DNA of 64,000 nucleotides from Mycolicibacterium frederiksbergense (GCF_029893345.1 NZ_JARXVE010000002.1:372001-436000); one strand, 5' to 3'; shown: positions 1 to 9,505, counted from the stretch's first letter. Notes: generated by a model from the sequence alone, not told the origin. Numbers and translations are program-made.

Positions 1-867
1 ATCGGTATCGATCACACCGACTATCTGGGCGACACCATCGCGGCGATCGCGGGGGAGAAGGCGGGCATCATCACCCGCCAGCCCGATGACCTGGTGCCCA
101 CCGACACCGTGGCGGTGATCGCCCAACAGGATCCGGCGGCGATGGAGGTGCTGCTGGAGCAGGCCGTACGCTGCGATGCGGCGGTGGCCCGGGAGGGCTC
201 CGAGTTCGCGGTGCTGCAGCGGCAGATCGCCATCGGTGGCCAGCTGCTGGAGCTGCAGGGTCTGGGCGGGGTGTACTCCGACATCTTCTTGCCGCTGCAC
301 GGCGAGCACCAGGCCCACAACGCGGTGATCGCGCTTGCCGCGGTCGAGGCGTTCTTCGGTGCCGGCGCCGACCGTCAGCTCGATGTCGAGGCGATTCAGG
401 CCGGCTTCGCGGCGGTGCGCAGCCCCGGCCGAATGGAGCGTATACGAAGTGCGCCAACAGTTTTCATTGATGCGGCGCACAACCCTTCCGGTGCGGCGGC
501 GCTGGCGCAGACCCTGCAGTATGAGTTCGACTTCCGGTATCTGGTCGGCGTGGTGTCGGTGATGGGGGACAAGGACGCGGGCGGCATCCTGACCGCGCTG
601 GAGCCGGTGTTGGACCAGATCGTGGTGACCCACAACGGGTCGCCGCGGGCGATGGATGTCGAGTCGTTGGCATCCCTGGCGGAGGAGCGATTCGGCCAGG
701 ATCGGGTGATCACCGCCGCGACCCTGCCCGATGCCATCGAGACGGCCACCGCCCTGGTCGAGGAGTCCGGCGCGGACGAAGGTCTGTCCGGGGCCGGCAT
801 GGTGATCACTGGTTCGGTAGTGACCGCAGGCGCGGCCCGAACCCTGTTTGGACGGGATCCGCAGTGA
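1..867 (+). CDS. folC: Folylpolyglutamate synthase, C-terminal part (gene enters from the left)
   Basis: The frame is open from base 1 and the true start lies outside the window. The enzyme adds glutamates to reduced folates in the cytoplasm using ATP. Visible signatures are GDTIAAIAGEKAGI near the left edge (Mur-ligase-type central domain), SPGRMERI, and FIDAAHNPSGAAAL, which begins the C-terminal Mur ligase-type domain. The stop overlaps the GTG start of the next gene by 4 nt, so the two are translationally coupled. M. tuberculosis has the same order folC-DUF4233-ndk-rne. The family assignment is firm; only the missing N-terminus limits the call. Confidence 0.95.
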   Translation: MGIDHTDYLGDTIAAIAGEKAGIITRQPDDLVPTDTVAVIAQQDPAAMEVLLEQAVRCDAAVAREGSEFAVLQRQIAIGGQLLELQGLGGVYSDIFLPLHGEHQAHNAVIALAAVEAFFGAGADRQLDVEAIQAGFAAVRSPGRMERIRSAPTVFIDAAHNPSGAAALAQTLQYEFDFRYLVGVVSVMGDKDAGGILTALEPVLDQIVVTHNGSPRAMDVESLASLAEERFGQDRVITAATLPDAIETATALVEESGADEGLSGAGMVITGSVVTAGAARTLFGRDPQ

Positions 868-1268
868 GCAATCAACCCCCGAGCGAGAAACCGGCACCCC
901 CCGATCCCTGGAAGAGCTTCCGCGGGGTGATGGCCGGGACGCTGATCCTCGAAGCCATCGTGGTGCTGCTGGCCCTGCCGGTGATCGGGGCCAGCGGCGG
1001 CGGACTGACGTGGATGTCCGGCGGCTTCGTGATCGGCCTGGCCATCGTGCTGATCCTGATGTCGGGTCTACAGGGTCGGCCCTGGGCCCTCTGGGCGAAC
1101 CTGGGCATCCAACTGGTGGTGATCGCCGGGGCTTTTGTGCACGGCGCGCTCGGCTTCATCGGCGTGGTATTCGCCGTGGTCTGGCTGCTGATCGCCTATC
1201 TGCGCGCCGAGGTGAAACGCAGGCAGGATCGTGGCCTGCTGCCCGGCCAGCAACCTCCCAGCGAGTAG
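864..1268 (+). CDS. DUF4233 membrane protein (Rv2446c-like)
   Basis: A protein of 134 aa with about four hydrophobic helices: around residues 17-40, 48-66, 71-90 and 94-115. The N-terminus is short and proline-rich and the C-terminus is basic, ending in a polar tail. It starts at GTG inside the folC stop (GTGA overlap), which fixes the start. This actinobacterial family always sits beside folC and has no established function. I see no catalytic motif. A membrane role linked to folate metabolism would be only a guess from context. Confidence 0.85.
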   Translation: MSNQPPSEKPAPPDPWKSFRGVMAGTLILEAIVVLLALPVIGASGGGLTWMSGGFVIGLAIVLILMSGLQGRPWALWANLGIQLVVIAGAFVHGALGFIGVVFAVVWLLIAYLRAEVKRRQDRGLLPGQQPPSE

Positions 1269-1315
1269 CTGGGGGCTAGCCGGGGACCGCGTGGCGGGCG
1301 GCGGCTACCGACCGG

Positions 1316-1321
1316 TACGCT
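1316..1321 (+). promoter_or_regulatory. -10 element for leaderless ndk mRNA
   Basis: TACGCT fits the mycobacterial TANNNT -10 consensus and is followed by exactly 7 nt and then the GTG start of ndk. That spacing predicts transcription starting on the G of the start codon. No Shine-Dalgarno sequence lies before ndk, which agrees with a leaderless message. Confidence 0.55.
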
Positions 1322-1328
1322 CTCTGCC

Positions 1329-1751
1329 GTGACTGAGCGGACTCTTGTGTTGATTAAGCCCGATGGCGTGCAGCGTCTCCTGGTTGGGGAGATCCTCAGC
1401 CGGATCGAACGCAAGGGTCTGACCCTGGCGGCGCTCGAGCTGAAGAACGTTTCTGACGACCTGGCCCGGCAGCATTACGCCGAGCACGACGGCAAGCCGT
1501 TCTTCGATTCGCTGCTGGAGTTCATCACCTCCGGACCCGTCGTCGCGGCCATCGTGGAGGGCCCGCGCGCTATCGCGGCGTTCCGTCAGATCGCCGGCGG
1601 GACCGACCCGGTGGAGAAGGCCGTGCCCGGCACCATCCGCGGTGACCTGGCGCTTGTGACCCAGGACAACCTCGTGCACGGATCGGATTCGCCGGAGTCG
1701 GCGGCCCGTGAGATCGCTCTGTGGTTCCCTGGCGAAGCCTCAGCTGGATAA
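1329..1751 (+). CDS. ndk: Nucleoside diphosphate kinase
   Basis: 140 aa, slightly longer than the 136 aa usual in mycobacteria because of its C-terminal end. It transfers the gamma phosphate of ATP to other NDPs through a phospho-histidine. Family landmarks are [14 protein letters not shown] at the N-terminus, the [10 protein letters not shown] nucleotide-binding segment, and [19 protein letters not shown], which holds the catalytic histidine near residue 118. The GTG start is set by the leaderless -10 element just upstream and by the conserved N-terminal beta strand. It stands between DUF4233 and rne, as in M. tuberculosis. Confidence 0.97.
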   Translation: MTERTLVLIKPDGVQRLLVGEILSRIERKGLTLAALELKNVSDDLARQHYAEHDGKPFFDSLLEFITSGPVVAAIVEGPRAIAAFRQIAGGTDPVEKAVPGTIRGDLALVTQDNLVHGSDSPESAAREIALWFPGEASAG

Positions 1752-1791
1752 ACCTTCTCGCAGTCTGGTCTGTACCGCGTCAGTGATGTGG

Positions 1792-2040
1792 GATACTGGT
1801 TCAGGGTAGTCGGCCTCAACCGAGGCCGAACACCCGAATGAAGACTTCGACGAGCGCGACCACCGCAATCCGGTGCGGCGCGGGCCGTCCAGCCATCATT
1901 CAGCCAGGCACCGGGTGGGTTCGGTAGCGAACCGCCCGGAGCGAGACCACAACAAGTCCGGGGAAAGTGTCCCGGGCCAATAGCGGAAGCCCTCGCGTGG
2001 CCGCGTCGATGAGACGCGCCCGGGGGCTTGAGGAGAATTC
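1792..2040 (+). promoter_or_regulatory. Promoter and long structured 5' UTR of rne
   Basis: The 289 nt between ndk and rne hold no credible gene. GATACT at 1792-1797 is a plausible -10 element and would give a leader of roughly 237 nt. A long rne 5' UTR is, as I recall, reported for M. smegmatis. The leader opens with a perfect 8-bp hairpin at 1810-1829 (TCGGCCTC, loop AACC, GAGGCCGA). A second perfect 6-bp hairpin lies at 1918-1933 (GGTTCG, loop GTAG, CGAACC), and GC-rich complementarity continues around 1955-1980. RNase E autoregulation through its own leader is known in other bacteria; here it is inferred. Confidence 0.5.
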
Positions 2041-5000
2041 GTGGCCGAAGATGCCCAGAATAAAGACCTATCAACCCAGACTCCGCAGCAGGAGGGACTC
2101 CCAGAGCGGCTGAGAGTCCACTCGCTGGCGCGTGTTCTCGGCACCACCAGTCGGCGGGTGCTGGATGCGCTGGCCGAGTTCGACGGGCGGCGGCGCAGCG
2201 CGCATTCCACCGTCGACAAGGTCGACGCCGAGCGCGTCCGTGACGCGCTGGCCCTGACCGCGGCGGAGCCCGCGGCCGAGCCGACGGAATCCGTCCAGGT
2301 CGAAGCGGTGAGCGTTGCCGAACCGGTGGCTGACGTCCCGGTTGAACAAACCGACGCCGAGACCCCCGCCGATGTTCCGGCCGAGACCCCGGCGGACGTT
2401 CCGGCTGAAACCCCGGCCGACGTTCCGGCTGAGACCCTGGACACCCAGGACGAGCTGGTCGGCGGCGTGCTGGTCGGCGATGAACCCGAATCCCGGTTGA
2501 TCCTGGAGACGGCGAACATCCCGGCAGCCCGGGAAGCCCACGTCGAGCGTGCCGACTACCTGCCTCTGTTCGTCGCACCCCAGCCGGTCAGCTTCGAGCC
2601 GGCCCACCTCGATGAGGACGACGACGAGGAAGACGACGAAACCAGCGGCGAGGCCGACTCCGAGTCGGACGACGAGCAGGACGAGCAGGACGACCAGACG
2701 GATCGCCCCGCTGCCCGCCGTCGCCGGCGCGGTCGGCGGGGGCGCGGACGTGGCCGTGGCGAGCAGAGCGACGACAGCACCGACGAGTCCGGTCCCGATT
2801 CCGAGGTCGACACCGCCGAGGACGAGGGCGAGTCCGGCGACCAGGATTCCGATGACGACTCCGATGAGTCGGATGAGAGCGCCGACGAAGACACCGCGGC
2901 CGGCGACGGCAGCACCCGTCGTCGACGTCGCCGCCGCCGACGCAAGACCGGCGCCGGTGACAGCGACGATGCCGGTTCGGCGGATGACCCGCCCAACACC
3001 GTCGTGCATGAGCGCGCCCCACGCGCGAACCGGTCGGACAAGTCCAACGGAGACGATTCGGAGATCCAGGGGATCAGCGGATCGACGCGCCTGGAGGCCA
3101 AGCGTCAGCGCCGCCGCGACGGACGCGACGCCGGCCGTCGTCGCCCACCGATCCTGAGCGAGGCCGAGTTCCTGGCCCGCCGCGAGGCTGTCGAGCGCAC
3201 CATGATCGTGCGCGACAAGGTGCGCACCGAGCCGCCGCATGAGGGCGCCCGGTACACCCAGATCGCCGTGCTGGAAGACGGTGTCGTCGTCGAGCATTTC
3301 GTGACGTCGGCGGCGTCGGCTTCTCTGGTCGGCAACATCTATCTGGGCATCGTGCAGAACGTGCTGCCGTCGATGGAGGCCGCGTTCGTGGACATCGGCC
3401 GCGGCCGCAACGGCGTGCTGTACGCCGGTGAGGTCAACTGGGAAGCGGCCGGTCTCGGCGGAGCCAACCGCAAGATCGAGCAGGCGCTCAAGCCCGGCGA
3501 TTACGTGCTGGTTCAGGTCAGCAAGGACCCGGTCGGGCACAAGGGCGCGCGACTCACCACGCAGGTGTCGCTGGCCGGTCGGTACCTGGTCTACGTCCCG
3601 GGTGCGTCGTCCACCGGCATCAGCCGCAAGCTGCCCGACACCGAACGTCAGCGGCTCAAGGAGATCTTGCGCGAGGTGGTCCCGGCCGAGGCCGGCGTGA
3701 TCATCCGCACCGCCTCGGAGGGCGTCAAAGAAGAGGACATCCGCTCCGATGTGGATCGCCTGCAGAAGCGCTGGACCGAGATCGAGGCCAAGGCCGCCGA
3801 GATCACCGAGAAGAAGGCCGGCGCGGCTGTCGCGCTCTACGAAGAGCCCGACGTGCTGGTCAAGGTCATCCGCGACCTGTTCAACGAGGACTTCTCGGGC
3901 CTGATCGTCTCCGGCGACGATGCCTGGAACACGATCAACCAGTACGTCAACACCGTGGCCCCCGACCTGGTCGGCCGGTTGACCAAGTACGAGCCGTCCG
4001 GCGGTGCCGACGCACCCGACGTATTCGCCGTGCACCGCATCGATGAGCAACTGGCCAAGGCGATGGACCGCAAGGTGTGGCTGCCCTCGGGCGGAACCCT
4101 GGTCATCGACCGCACCGAAGCGATGACCGTCGTCGACGTGAACACCGGAAAGTTCACCGGCTCCGGGGGCAATCTCGAGCAGACCGTGACCCGCAACAAC
4201 CTGGAAGCCGCCGAGGAGATCGTGCGGCAGCTGCGGTTGCGCGACATCGGTGGCATCGTCGTCATCGACTTCATCGACATGGTCCTGGAGTCCAACCGTG
4301 ATCTGGTGCTGCGCCGGCTGACCGAGGCGCTGGGCCGTGACCGCACCCGCCACCAGGTGTCCGAGGTGACTTCCCTGGGCTTGGTGCAGTTGACCCGAAA
4401 GCGGTTGGGAACCGGGCTGATCGAGGCTTTCTCGACGTCCTGCACGCAGTGCGCCGGTCGCGGCATCGTGCTGCATGGTGACCCGGTCGACTCCGTGGCC
4501 GCGAGCGCAGGCCGCAAGCCCGAGTCCGCCGGCAGCGGGCGCCGCAGCAAGCGGGGCAAGAAGGCCACTGCCCGACCCGAAGAGGTGCAGATGGCCAAGG
4601 TGCCGTCGCACACGCCGGGTGAGCACCCGATGTTCAAGGCGATGGCAGCGGCGAACGGCCACCCCGACGACGATCATGAGGGCTTCGACGAGCACGAGCA
4701 CGCCGTTGAACAGATCGCCGGTGAGACGCACGAGGCCGAGGCCGAGGAGCAGACCACGCTCGAGCAGGTCGGGGAATCCTCCGACGGCGAGGTCGGCGTG
4801 CAGTCCGAGTACGCGGACGAGGACATCGAAGCGGTTGAGTCCGATGAGGATGTCGAGTCCGACGAGGATGCCGAGGACGTTGAGGATGTCGAGGATGTCG
4901 AGCCTGAAGAGGACGAGATCGACCTCGACGACGACCTCGATGATGAGGGCGACGACGAGGATCTCGACGAGATCGACGACGACCTCGATGACGACGACGA

Positions 5001-5208
5001 CTCTGATGACGATTCCGAGGATGAGGTTGACGATGAGTCCGAGGATGAGGTTGAAGAGGAGTCCGATGAAGAGGAGTCAGACGATGATTCCGCCGACGAG
5101 GACGTCTACCAGGCACCGGTGACGGTGGTTGCGGAGGTGCCGCCGACCCGCGGCCGTACGCGTCGGCGTGCCGCAGCCAGGCCCGCGGGGCCGCCGAGCC
5201 ACGAATAG
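2041..5208 (+). CDS. rne: Ribonuclease E/G
   Basis: 1055 aa, the endonuclease that starts most mRNA decay and matures rRNA. The GTG start follows TTGAGGAGAATTC, a good ribosome site. The catalytic core is central, as in actinobacteria: an S1 domain around residues 400-500 (EAAFVDIGRGRNGVLYAGEV), the DNase I-like active site near residues 695-745 (VVDVNTGKFTG, then IGGIVVIDFIDM), and the zinc-link CTQC near residue 801. The N-terminal third is disordered, with three PADVPAET repeats (about residues 109-132), acidic runs and arginine patches. The last 200 residues are almost all Asp/Glu. Such arms usually carry RNA and degradosome contacts. Confidence 0.97.
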   Translation: MAEDAQNKDLSTQTPQQEGLPERLRVHSLARVLGTTSRRVLDALAEFDGRRRSAHSTVDKVDAERVRDALALTAAEPAAEPTESVQVEAVSVAEPVADVPVEQTDAETPADVPAETPADVPAETPADVPAETLDTQDELVGGVLVGDEPESRLILETANIPAAREAHVERADYLPLFVAPQPVSFEPAHLDEDDDEEDDETSGEADSESDDEQDEQDDQTDRPAARRRRRGRRGRGRGRGEQSDDSTDESGPDSEVDTAEDEGESGDQDSDDDSDESDESADEDTAAGDGSTRRRRRRRRRKTGAGDSDDAGSADDPPNTVVHERAPRANRSDKSNGDDSEIQGISGSTRLEAKRQRRRDGRDAGRRRPPILSEAEFLARREAVERTMIVRDKVRTEPPHEGARYTQIAVLEDGVVVEHFVTSAASASLVGNIYLGIVQNVLPSMEAAFVDIGRGRNGVLYAGEVNWEAAGLGGANRKIEQALKPGDYVLVQVSKDPVGHKGARLTTQVSLAGRYLVYVPGASSTGISRKLPDTERQRLKEILREVVPAEAGVIIRTASEGVKEEDIRSDVDRLQKRWTEIEAKAAEITEKKAGAAVALYEEPDVLVKVIRDLFNEDFSGLIVSGDDAWNTINQYVNTVAPDLVGRLTKYEPSGGADAPDVFAVHRIDEQLAKAMDRKVWLPSGGTLVIDRTEAMTVVDVNTGKFTGSGGNLEQTVTRNNLEAAEEIVRQLRLRDIGGIVVIDFIDMVLESNRDLVLRRLTEALGRDRTRHQVSEVTSLGLVQLTRKRLGTGLIEAFSTSCTQCAGRGIVLHGDPVDSVAASAGRKPESAGSGRRSKRGKKATARPEEVQMAKVPSHTPGEHPMFKAMAAANGHPDDDHEGFDEHEHAVEQIAGETHEAEAEEQTTLEQVGESSDGEVGVQSEYADEDIEAVESDEDVESDEDAEDVEDVEDVEPEEDEIDLDDDLDDEGDDEDLDEIDDDLDDDDDSDDDSEDEVDDESEDEVEEESDEEESDDDSADEDVYQAPVTVVAEVPPTRGRTRRRAAARPAGPPSHE

Positions 5209-5231
5209 AGGGCGGTTTGACCCTCTACCCG

Positions 5232-5304
5232 CTGGTCAAGTACCCTTGACCAGTTGTCTCCAGAGCCTGTGGCTAACAGGCTGGTGACGGCGGGGCCTCC
5301 CGCC
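5232..5304 (+). promoter_or_regulatory. Three consecutive perfect hairpins between rne and rplU
   Basis: Three stem-loops follow one another in the 164-nt gap. The first is 5232-5253 (CTGGTCAAG, loop TACC, CTTGACCAG; 9 bp). The second is 5264-5282 (AGCCTGT, loop GGCTA, ACAGGCT; 7 bp). The third is 5289-5304 (GGCGGG, loop GCCT, CCCGCC; 6 bp). The first is 23 nt past the rne stop and could end that transcript, though no U-run follows. Together they could instead form a structured leader for rplU-rpmA. The remainder before rplU, 5305-5372, shows no further structure that I can support. Confidence 0.5.
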
Positions 5305-5372
5305 ACCCAAGACCCGCGCACGCACCGACCGGTAGCGCGCGCCCGCAGAGAGCAGCAAGAGCAGAGGACACG

Positions 5373-5684
5373 ATGGCGACATACGCAATCGTCAAGACCG
5401 GCGGCAAGCAGTACAAGGTTGCCGTCGGTGACGTGGTGAAGGTTGAGAAGCTCGACTCCGAGCCCGGCGCGTCGGTATCGCTGCCCGTCGCCCTGGTGGT
5501 CGACGGTGCCAAGGTCACCAGCAAGGCCGATGAGCTGGCCAAGGTCGCTGTGACCGGCGAGGTACTGGAGCACACCAAGGGCCCCAAGATCCGTATCCAC
5601 AAGTTCAAGAACAAGACCGGCTACCACAAGCGGCAGGGGCACCGTCAGCAGCTGACCGTGCTCAAAGTCACCGGCATCAAGTAG
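5373..5684 (+). CDS. rplU: 50S ribosomal protein L21
   Basis: 103 aa, the normal length. L21 binds 23S rRNA domain II near L20. The sequence opens [16 protein letters not shown] and ends in the basic RNA-binding stretch [14 protein letters not shown], both diagnostic. The ATG follows AGCAGAGGACACG, with a weak GAGGA ribosome site. It leads the rplU-rpmA pair, followed after a hairpin by the ribosome-assembly GTPase obgE, an order kept in most bacteria. Confidence 0.98.
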   Translation: MATYAIVKTGGKQYKVAVGDVVKVEKLDSEPGASVSLPVALVVDGAKVTSKADELAKVAVTGEVLEHTKGPKIRIHKFKNKTGYHKRQGHRQQLTVLKVTGIK

Positions 5685-5699
5685 CGAGGGAGTGAACTA

Positions 5700-5966
5700 A
5701 TGGCACATAAGAAGGGCGCTTCCAGCTCTCGCAACGGTCGTGAATCCGCAGCACAGCGGCTCGGCGTCAAGCGGTTCGGTGGTCAGGTCGTCAAGGCCGG
5801 CGAGATTTTGGTGCGGCAGCGGGGTACTCATTTCCATCCCGGCGTGAACGTCGGTCGTGGCGGCGATGACACGCTGTTCGCGCTGGCCCCCGGCAGCGTG
5901 GAGTTCGGCTCCAAGCGCGGTCGCAAGCACGTGAACATCGTTCCCGTGCCGCGTCCGGAGGCCTGA
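5700..5966 (+). CDS. rpmA: 50S ribosomal protein L27
   Basis: 88 aa. L27 places its N-terminal tail near the peptidyl transferase centre. The N-terminus [16 protein letters not shown] has the classic short form, with no cleaved extension as seen in Firmicutes. It also shows [10 protein letters not shown] and the [20 protein letters not shown] core. A clear GAGGGAG ribosome site sits 7 nt before the ATG, 15 nt after rplU, so the two are co-transcribed. Confidence 0.98.
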   Translation: MAHKKGASSSRNGRESAAQRLGVKRFGGQVVKAGEILVRQRGTHFHPGVNVGRGGDDTLFALAPGSVEFGSKRGRKHVNIVPVPRPEA

Positions 5967-5980
5967 GACTTCGAGGATTC

Positions 5981-6045
5981 TCCGCGAATGTGAAGCAGCT
6001 GCGAGTTCTCGATCGAACTTTCGCGATAGCTTCACATTCGACGGA
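5981..6045 (+). repeat. Long inverted repeat between rpmA and obgE
   Basis: CGAATGTGAAGC (5985-5996) is matched perfectly by GCTTCACATTCG (6029-6040), a 12-bp stem that extends past a short mismatch through TCCG/CGGA. The 32-nt loop itself contains AGTTC-TCGATC-GAACT, so a nested hairpin is possible. It lies 15 nt after the rpmA stop and ends about 11 nt before obgE. It could act as a terminator or attenuator between r-protein genes and the GTPase, or as a processing site. There is no U-tract. Confidence 0.6.
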
Positions 6046-6056
6046 GAGGATGTCCG

Positions 6057-7505
6057 ATGCCCCGGTTTGTTGACCGCGTCGTCATTCACACGAGTGCGGG
6101 CAACGGCGGCAACGGCTGCGCGTCGGTGCACCGCGAGAAATTCAAACCCCTCGGCGGACCTGACGGCGGTAACGGTGGTCGCGGTGGCAGCATCGTGCTC
6201 GTCGTCGACCCGCAGGTTCACACCCTGCTCGATTTTCATTTCCATCCACATGTCGTCGCGCCCTCGGGTAAGCCGGGGGCGGGCAGCAATCGTGACGGCG
6301 CAGCCGGCAACGACCTGATCGTGCGGGTGCCGGACGGCACGGTGGTACTCGACGAAAACGGCCGGATGCTGGCCGACCTGGTCGGTGCCGGTACCCGGTT
6401 CGAAGCTGCGGCCGGCGGTCGTGGTGGCCTCGGCAACGCGGCCCTGGCCTCCCGCGCCCGCAAGGCCCCCGGTTTCGCCCTGCTCGGTGAGAAGGGTCAG
6501 ACCCGAGACCTCACGCTGGAACTGAAGACCGTTGCCGATGTCGGACTGATCGGCTTCCCCTCGGCGGGCAAATCTTCTCTGGTATCCACCATCTCGGCGG
6601 CCAAGCCCAAGATCGCCGACTACCCGTTCACCACGCTGGTGCCCAACCTGGGCGTGGTGTCGGCCGGCGACCACACCTTCACCGTCGCCGACGTTCCCGG
6701 CCTGATTCCCGGCGCGTCCGAGGGCCGAGGGTTGGGCCTGGAATTCCTGCGTCACCTGGAGCGCTGCGCGGTGCTCGCGCATGTCGTGGACTGCGCCACC
6801 ATGGAACCCGGTCGCGACCCGATCTCCGACATCGAGGCGCTGGAGGCCGAACTCGCGGCTTACACGCCGACCCTGCAAGGCGATTCCACTCTGGGTGACC
6901 TGGCATCACGGCCACGTGCGGTGGTGCTCAACAAGATCGACGTCCCCGATGCCCGGGAACTGGCGGACTTCGTGCGCGAAGAGGTTGCCAACCGATTCGG
7001 CTGGCCGGTGTACGAGATCTCGACGGTCAGCCGTGATGGATTGCGCCCGTTGACCTTTGCGCTCTGGGAGATGGTCAAGGCCTATCGCGACGCGCAGCCC
7101 GCGGTGGTACCGAGACGTCCGGTCATCCGGCCGATCGCCGTCAACGAGAGCGGTTTCACCGTCGAGACCGACGGGTACGGCGGGTTCATCGTGCGGGGCA
7201 TACGTCCCGAGCGCTGGATTGCGCAGACCGACTTCGGCAACGACGAGGCCGTCGGTTACCTCGGTGACCGGTTGGCCCGGTTGGGTGTGGAGGACGAACT
7301 GCTCAAGCTGGGTGCCAAGCCCGGCTGCGCCGTCACCATCGGTGACATGACCTTCGACTGGGAACCGCAAACCCCGGCCGGTGTGGACATGCCGCTCACC
7401 GGACGTGGCACCGACATCCGGCTCGAGCAGACCGACCGGATCGGCGCCGCCGAACGCAAGGCTGCGCGGCGCGAGCGGCGCCAACCCGGCACCGAGCAAT
7501 CGTGA
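6057..7505 (+). CDS. obgE: GTPase Obg (50S subunit assembly, stress control)
   Basis: 482 aa. The glycine-rich Obg fold spans about residues 1-160 ([28 protein letters not shown]). The G domain follows: G1 GFPSAGKSS near residue 167, G3 [20 protein letters not shown], and G4 NKID. The C-terminal OCT domain (about residues 345-420) is followed by a basic tail, as in other actinobacteria. Obg acts late in 50S assembly and links GTP/ppGpp status to growth. The ATG follows GGAGAGGATGTCCG. The last 4 nt overlap the proB start. Confidence 0.97.
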   Translation: MPRFVDRVVIHTSAGNGGNGCASVHREKFKPLGGPDGGNGGRGGSIVLVVDPQVHTLLDFHFHPHVVAPSGKPGAGSNRDGAAGNDLIVRVPDGTVVLDENGRMLADLVGAGTRFEAAAGGRGGLGNAALASRARKAPGFALLGEKGQTRDLTLELKTVADVGLIGFPSAGKSSLVSTISAAKPKIADYPFTTLVPNLGVVSAGDHTFTVADVPGLIPGASEGRGLGLEFLRHLERCAVLAHVVDCATMEPGRDPISDIEALEAELAAYTPTLQGDSTLGDLASRPRAVVLNKIDVPDARELADFVREEVANRFGWPVYEISTVSRDGLRPLTFALWEMVKAYRDAQPAVVPRRPVIRPIAVNESGFTVETDGYGGFIVRGIRPERWIAQTDFGNDEAVGYLGDRLARLGVEDELLKLGAKPGCAVTIGDMTFDWEPQTPAGVDMPLTGRGTDIRLEQTDRIGAAERKAARRERRQPGTEQS

Positions 7506-8617
7506 CAAGCGTCCATCGGGAAGCGATCCGGACGGCGCGCAGTGTCGTCGTCAAGATCGGAACCACCGCACTGACCACCCCGTCCGGGGTTTTCGACGCC
7601 GGACGGCTCGCCGCCCTGGTCGAGGCCATCGAGGGCCGGATGAAAGCCGGCTCGGATCTGGTGATCGTGTCCTCCGGCGCCATCGCCGCGGGCATTGAGC
7701 CGCTCGGACTCAGCAGGCGCCCAACCGATCTGGCCACCAAGCAGGCGGCCGCCAGCGTCGGACAGGTGGCTCTGGTGAACGCCTGGAGTTCGGCGTTCGC
7801 GGCCTATGACCGGACCGTGGGCCAGGTACTGCTGACCGCCCACGACATCTCAATGCGGGTGCAGCACAACAACGCCCAGCGCACCCTGGACCGGTTGCGT
7901 GCCCTGCATGCGGTGGCGATCGTCAACGAGAACGACACCGTGGCCACCAACGAGATCAGGTTCGGCGACAACGACCGGCTTTCGGCGCTGGTGGCGCAGC
8001 TGGTCGTGGCCGACGCGTTGATCCTGCTGTCCGATATCGACGGGCTGTATGACGGCGACCCCCGAAAAGCGTCCTCCGACAATCCGGCCCGGTTCATCCC
8101 CGAGGTCGCTGCCCACGGGGACCTGGAGGGCGTGGTGGCAGGCCGGGGCAGTCACCTGGGCACCGGTGGGATGGCGTCGAAACTGTCTTCGGCGTTGCTG
8201 GCCGCCGATGCCGGGGTGCCGGTGCTGTTGGCCGCTGCCTCCGATGCGGCCGCCGCGCTCAGCGACGCCTCGGTCGGTACGGTGTTCGCGCCGCGGCCCG
8301 AGCGGATGTCCGCGCGGCGGTTCTGGGTTCGCCATGCCGCGGAGTCGCATGGGGCGTTGACCCTCGACGATGGTGCGGTGCGCGCGGTGGTCAAACATCG
8401 CCGGTCGCTGCTGCCGGCCGGGATCACCGCGGTCGCCGGGCGTTTCCACGAAGGCGATGTGGTGGATCTGCGGGGGCTTGACGGGCAGACGGTCGCGCGC
8501 GGCGTGGTGGCCTATGAGGCCTCGGAGCTGGCCGCGATCATCGGCCGCTCGACGCCGGATCTGCCGGCCGAGCTGCGCCGGCCCGCAGTGCACGCCGACG
8601 ATCTGGTCGCCTCCTAG
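7502..8617 (+). CDS. proB: Glutamate 5-kinase
   Basis: 371 aa, the first enzyme of proline synthesis, which phosphorylates the gamma carboxylate of glutamate. The amino acid kinase domain covers about residues 10-260 ([49 protein letters not shown]). The C-terminal PUA domain is about 285-360. The GTG start overlaps the obgE stop (GTGA). Its partner proA lies 4.8 kb downstream, separated by nadE and others, as in other mycobacteria. Proline feedback inhibition is known for the family. Confidence 0.97.
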   Translation: MTSVHREAIRTARSVVVKIGTTALTTPSGVFDAGRLAALVEAIEGRMKAGSDLVIVSSGAIAAGIEPLGLSRRPTDLATKQAAASVGQVALVNAWSSAFAAYDRTVGQVLLTAHDISMRVQHNNAQRTLDRLRALHAVAIVNENDTVATNEIRFGDNDRLSALVAQLVVADALILLSDIDGLYDGDPRKASSDNPARFIPEVAAHGDLEGVVAGRGSHLGTGGMASKLSSALLAADAGVPVLLAAASDAAAALSDASVGTVFAPRPERMSARRFWVRHAAESHGALTLDDGAVRAVVKHRRSLLPAGITAVAGRFHEGDVVDLRGLDGQTVARGVVAYEASELAAIIGRSTPDLPAELRRPAVHADDLVAS

Positions 8618-8618
8618 C

Positions 8619-8667
8619 GATTTGGGTGCAACGGGTAACGCTGACCGTTACCAAACGCACCCAAATC
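8619..8667. terminator. Bidirectional hairpin between convergent proB and sirtuin
   Basis: A perfect 11-bp outer stem, GATTTGGGTGC (8619-8629) with GCACCCAAATC (8657-8667), encloses a perfect 7-bp inner stem, GGTAACG (8634-8640) with CGTTACC (8646-8652). It starts 2 nt after the proB stop and its far arm reaches the sirtuin stop codon. Its position between converging genes points to a two-way terminator. The A/T-rich tip of the outer stem supplies short U/A runs on both strands. Confidence 0.75.
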
Positions 8668-9505
8668 ACCGCGCGCACGTTCTTGTGAGCTCGCCGGCCA
8701 GCAGGGTCAACATCTCCGAGCAGCCCGCATCGACCTTCACCGTGGCCAGGTCATCGCCACGGGTGGGTCCGCGGTTGATGATCCCCACCGGGATGCCGCG
8801 CGCGGCGGCGTGCCGCACGAATCGGTAACCCGAATACACGGTCAGCGACGAGCCGGCGACCAACAGTGCATCGGCGTGATCGATGAATGAATACGCCTGC
8901 TCCACCAGGTTTTTGGGGACACTCTCGCCGAAGTACACGATGTCTGGTTTAAGCATGCCCCCGCAGGCCGGGCAATCCACGGTGACGAAGGACGCGGTGT
9001 CGCTGACGACCGCGTCCGCGTCGGGCGCCACGGCGATGCCGCCGACCGATTCGGCGCGTTCCAGAAAGCCCGGATTGGCGGCCTCCAACAGGTCCGCGAG
9101 CCTGTCCCGCAACATGGTGCGGCCGCAGTGCGGGTCCAGGCACACCACCTGCGCGTAGGTGCCGTGCAGATTCACCACGTTGCGGCTGCCGGCCTTGGTG
9201 TGCAACAGGTCCACATTCTGCGTGATCAGCCCCGATACGACTCCGGAGGATTCCAGCGCCGCCAGCGCACGATGGCCGGCATTGGGCATGGTCTGGTCCA
9301 TATGCCGCCAGCCGATGTGATTGCGCGCCCAGTAGCGCTGCCGGAAAGCCGGGTCGGAGGTGAACTGCCGGATGGTCATCGGATTGCTGGGCGGCGAATC
9401 CGGTCCGCGATAGTCCGGGATTCCGGAGTCGGTGGACATGCCCGCACCGGTGAGCACGGCCACCCGGCGGCCCTGCAGCAGGGCGACGAGTTCGGGAGAT
9501 TCCAC
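8666..9505 (-). CDS. NAD-dependent protein deacylase (sirtuin)
   Basis: 279 aa. Sirtuins remove acyl groups from lysines using NAD. Motifs: [15 protein letters not shown] (NAD pocket), [12 protein letters not shown] with the catalytic His in NLHGTY, zinc ligands in CLDPHCG and CPACGG, and GSSLTVYSG. The Tyr/Arg pair typical of desuccinylases is not evident, and the sequence after DYRG looks SIRT4-like (class II). I chose GTG at 9505 because a TATTGT -10 element lies 6 nt upstream (leaderless) and the coding signal stops there, although the frame stays open further out. The M. tuberculosis sirtuin, as I recall, sits elsewhere. Confidence 0.9.
   Translation of the reverse strand: MESPELVALLQGRRVAVLTGAGMSTDSGIPDYRGPDSPPSNPMTIRQFTSDPAFRQRYWARNHIGWRHMDQTMPNAGHRALAALESSGVVSGLITQNVDLLHTKAGSRNVVNLHGTYAQVVCLDPHCGRTMLRDRLADLLEAANPGFLERAESVGGIAVAPDADAVVSDTASFVTVDCPACGGMLKPDIVYFGESVPKNLVEQAYSFIDHADALLVAGSSLTVYSGYRFVRHAAARGIPVGIINRGPTRGDDLATVKVDAGCSEMLTLLAGELTRTCAR

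Noticed and set aside
2071..4731. 886-codon open frame opposite rne
   Set aside because: It mirrors the low-complexity, GC-rich rne coding strand, has no family features, and rne itself is certain.
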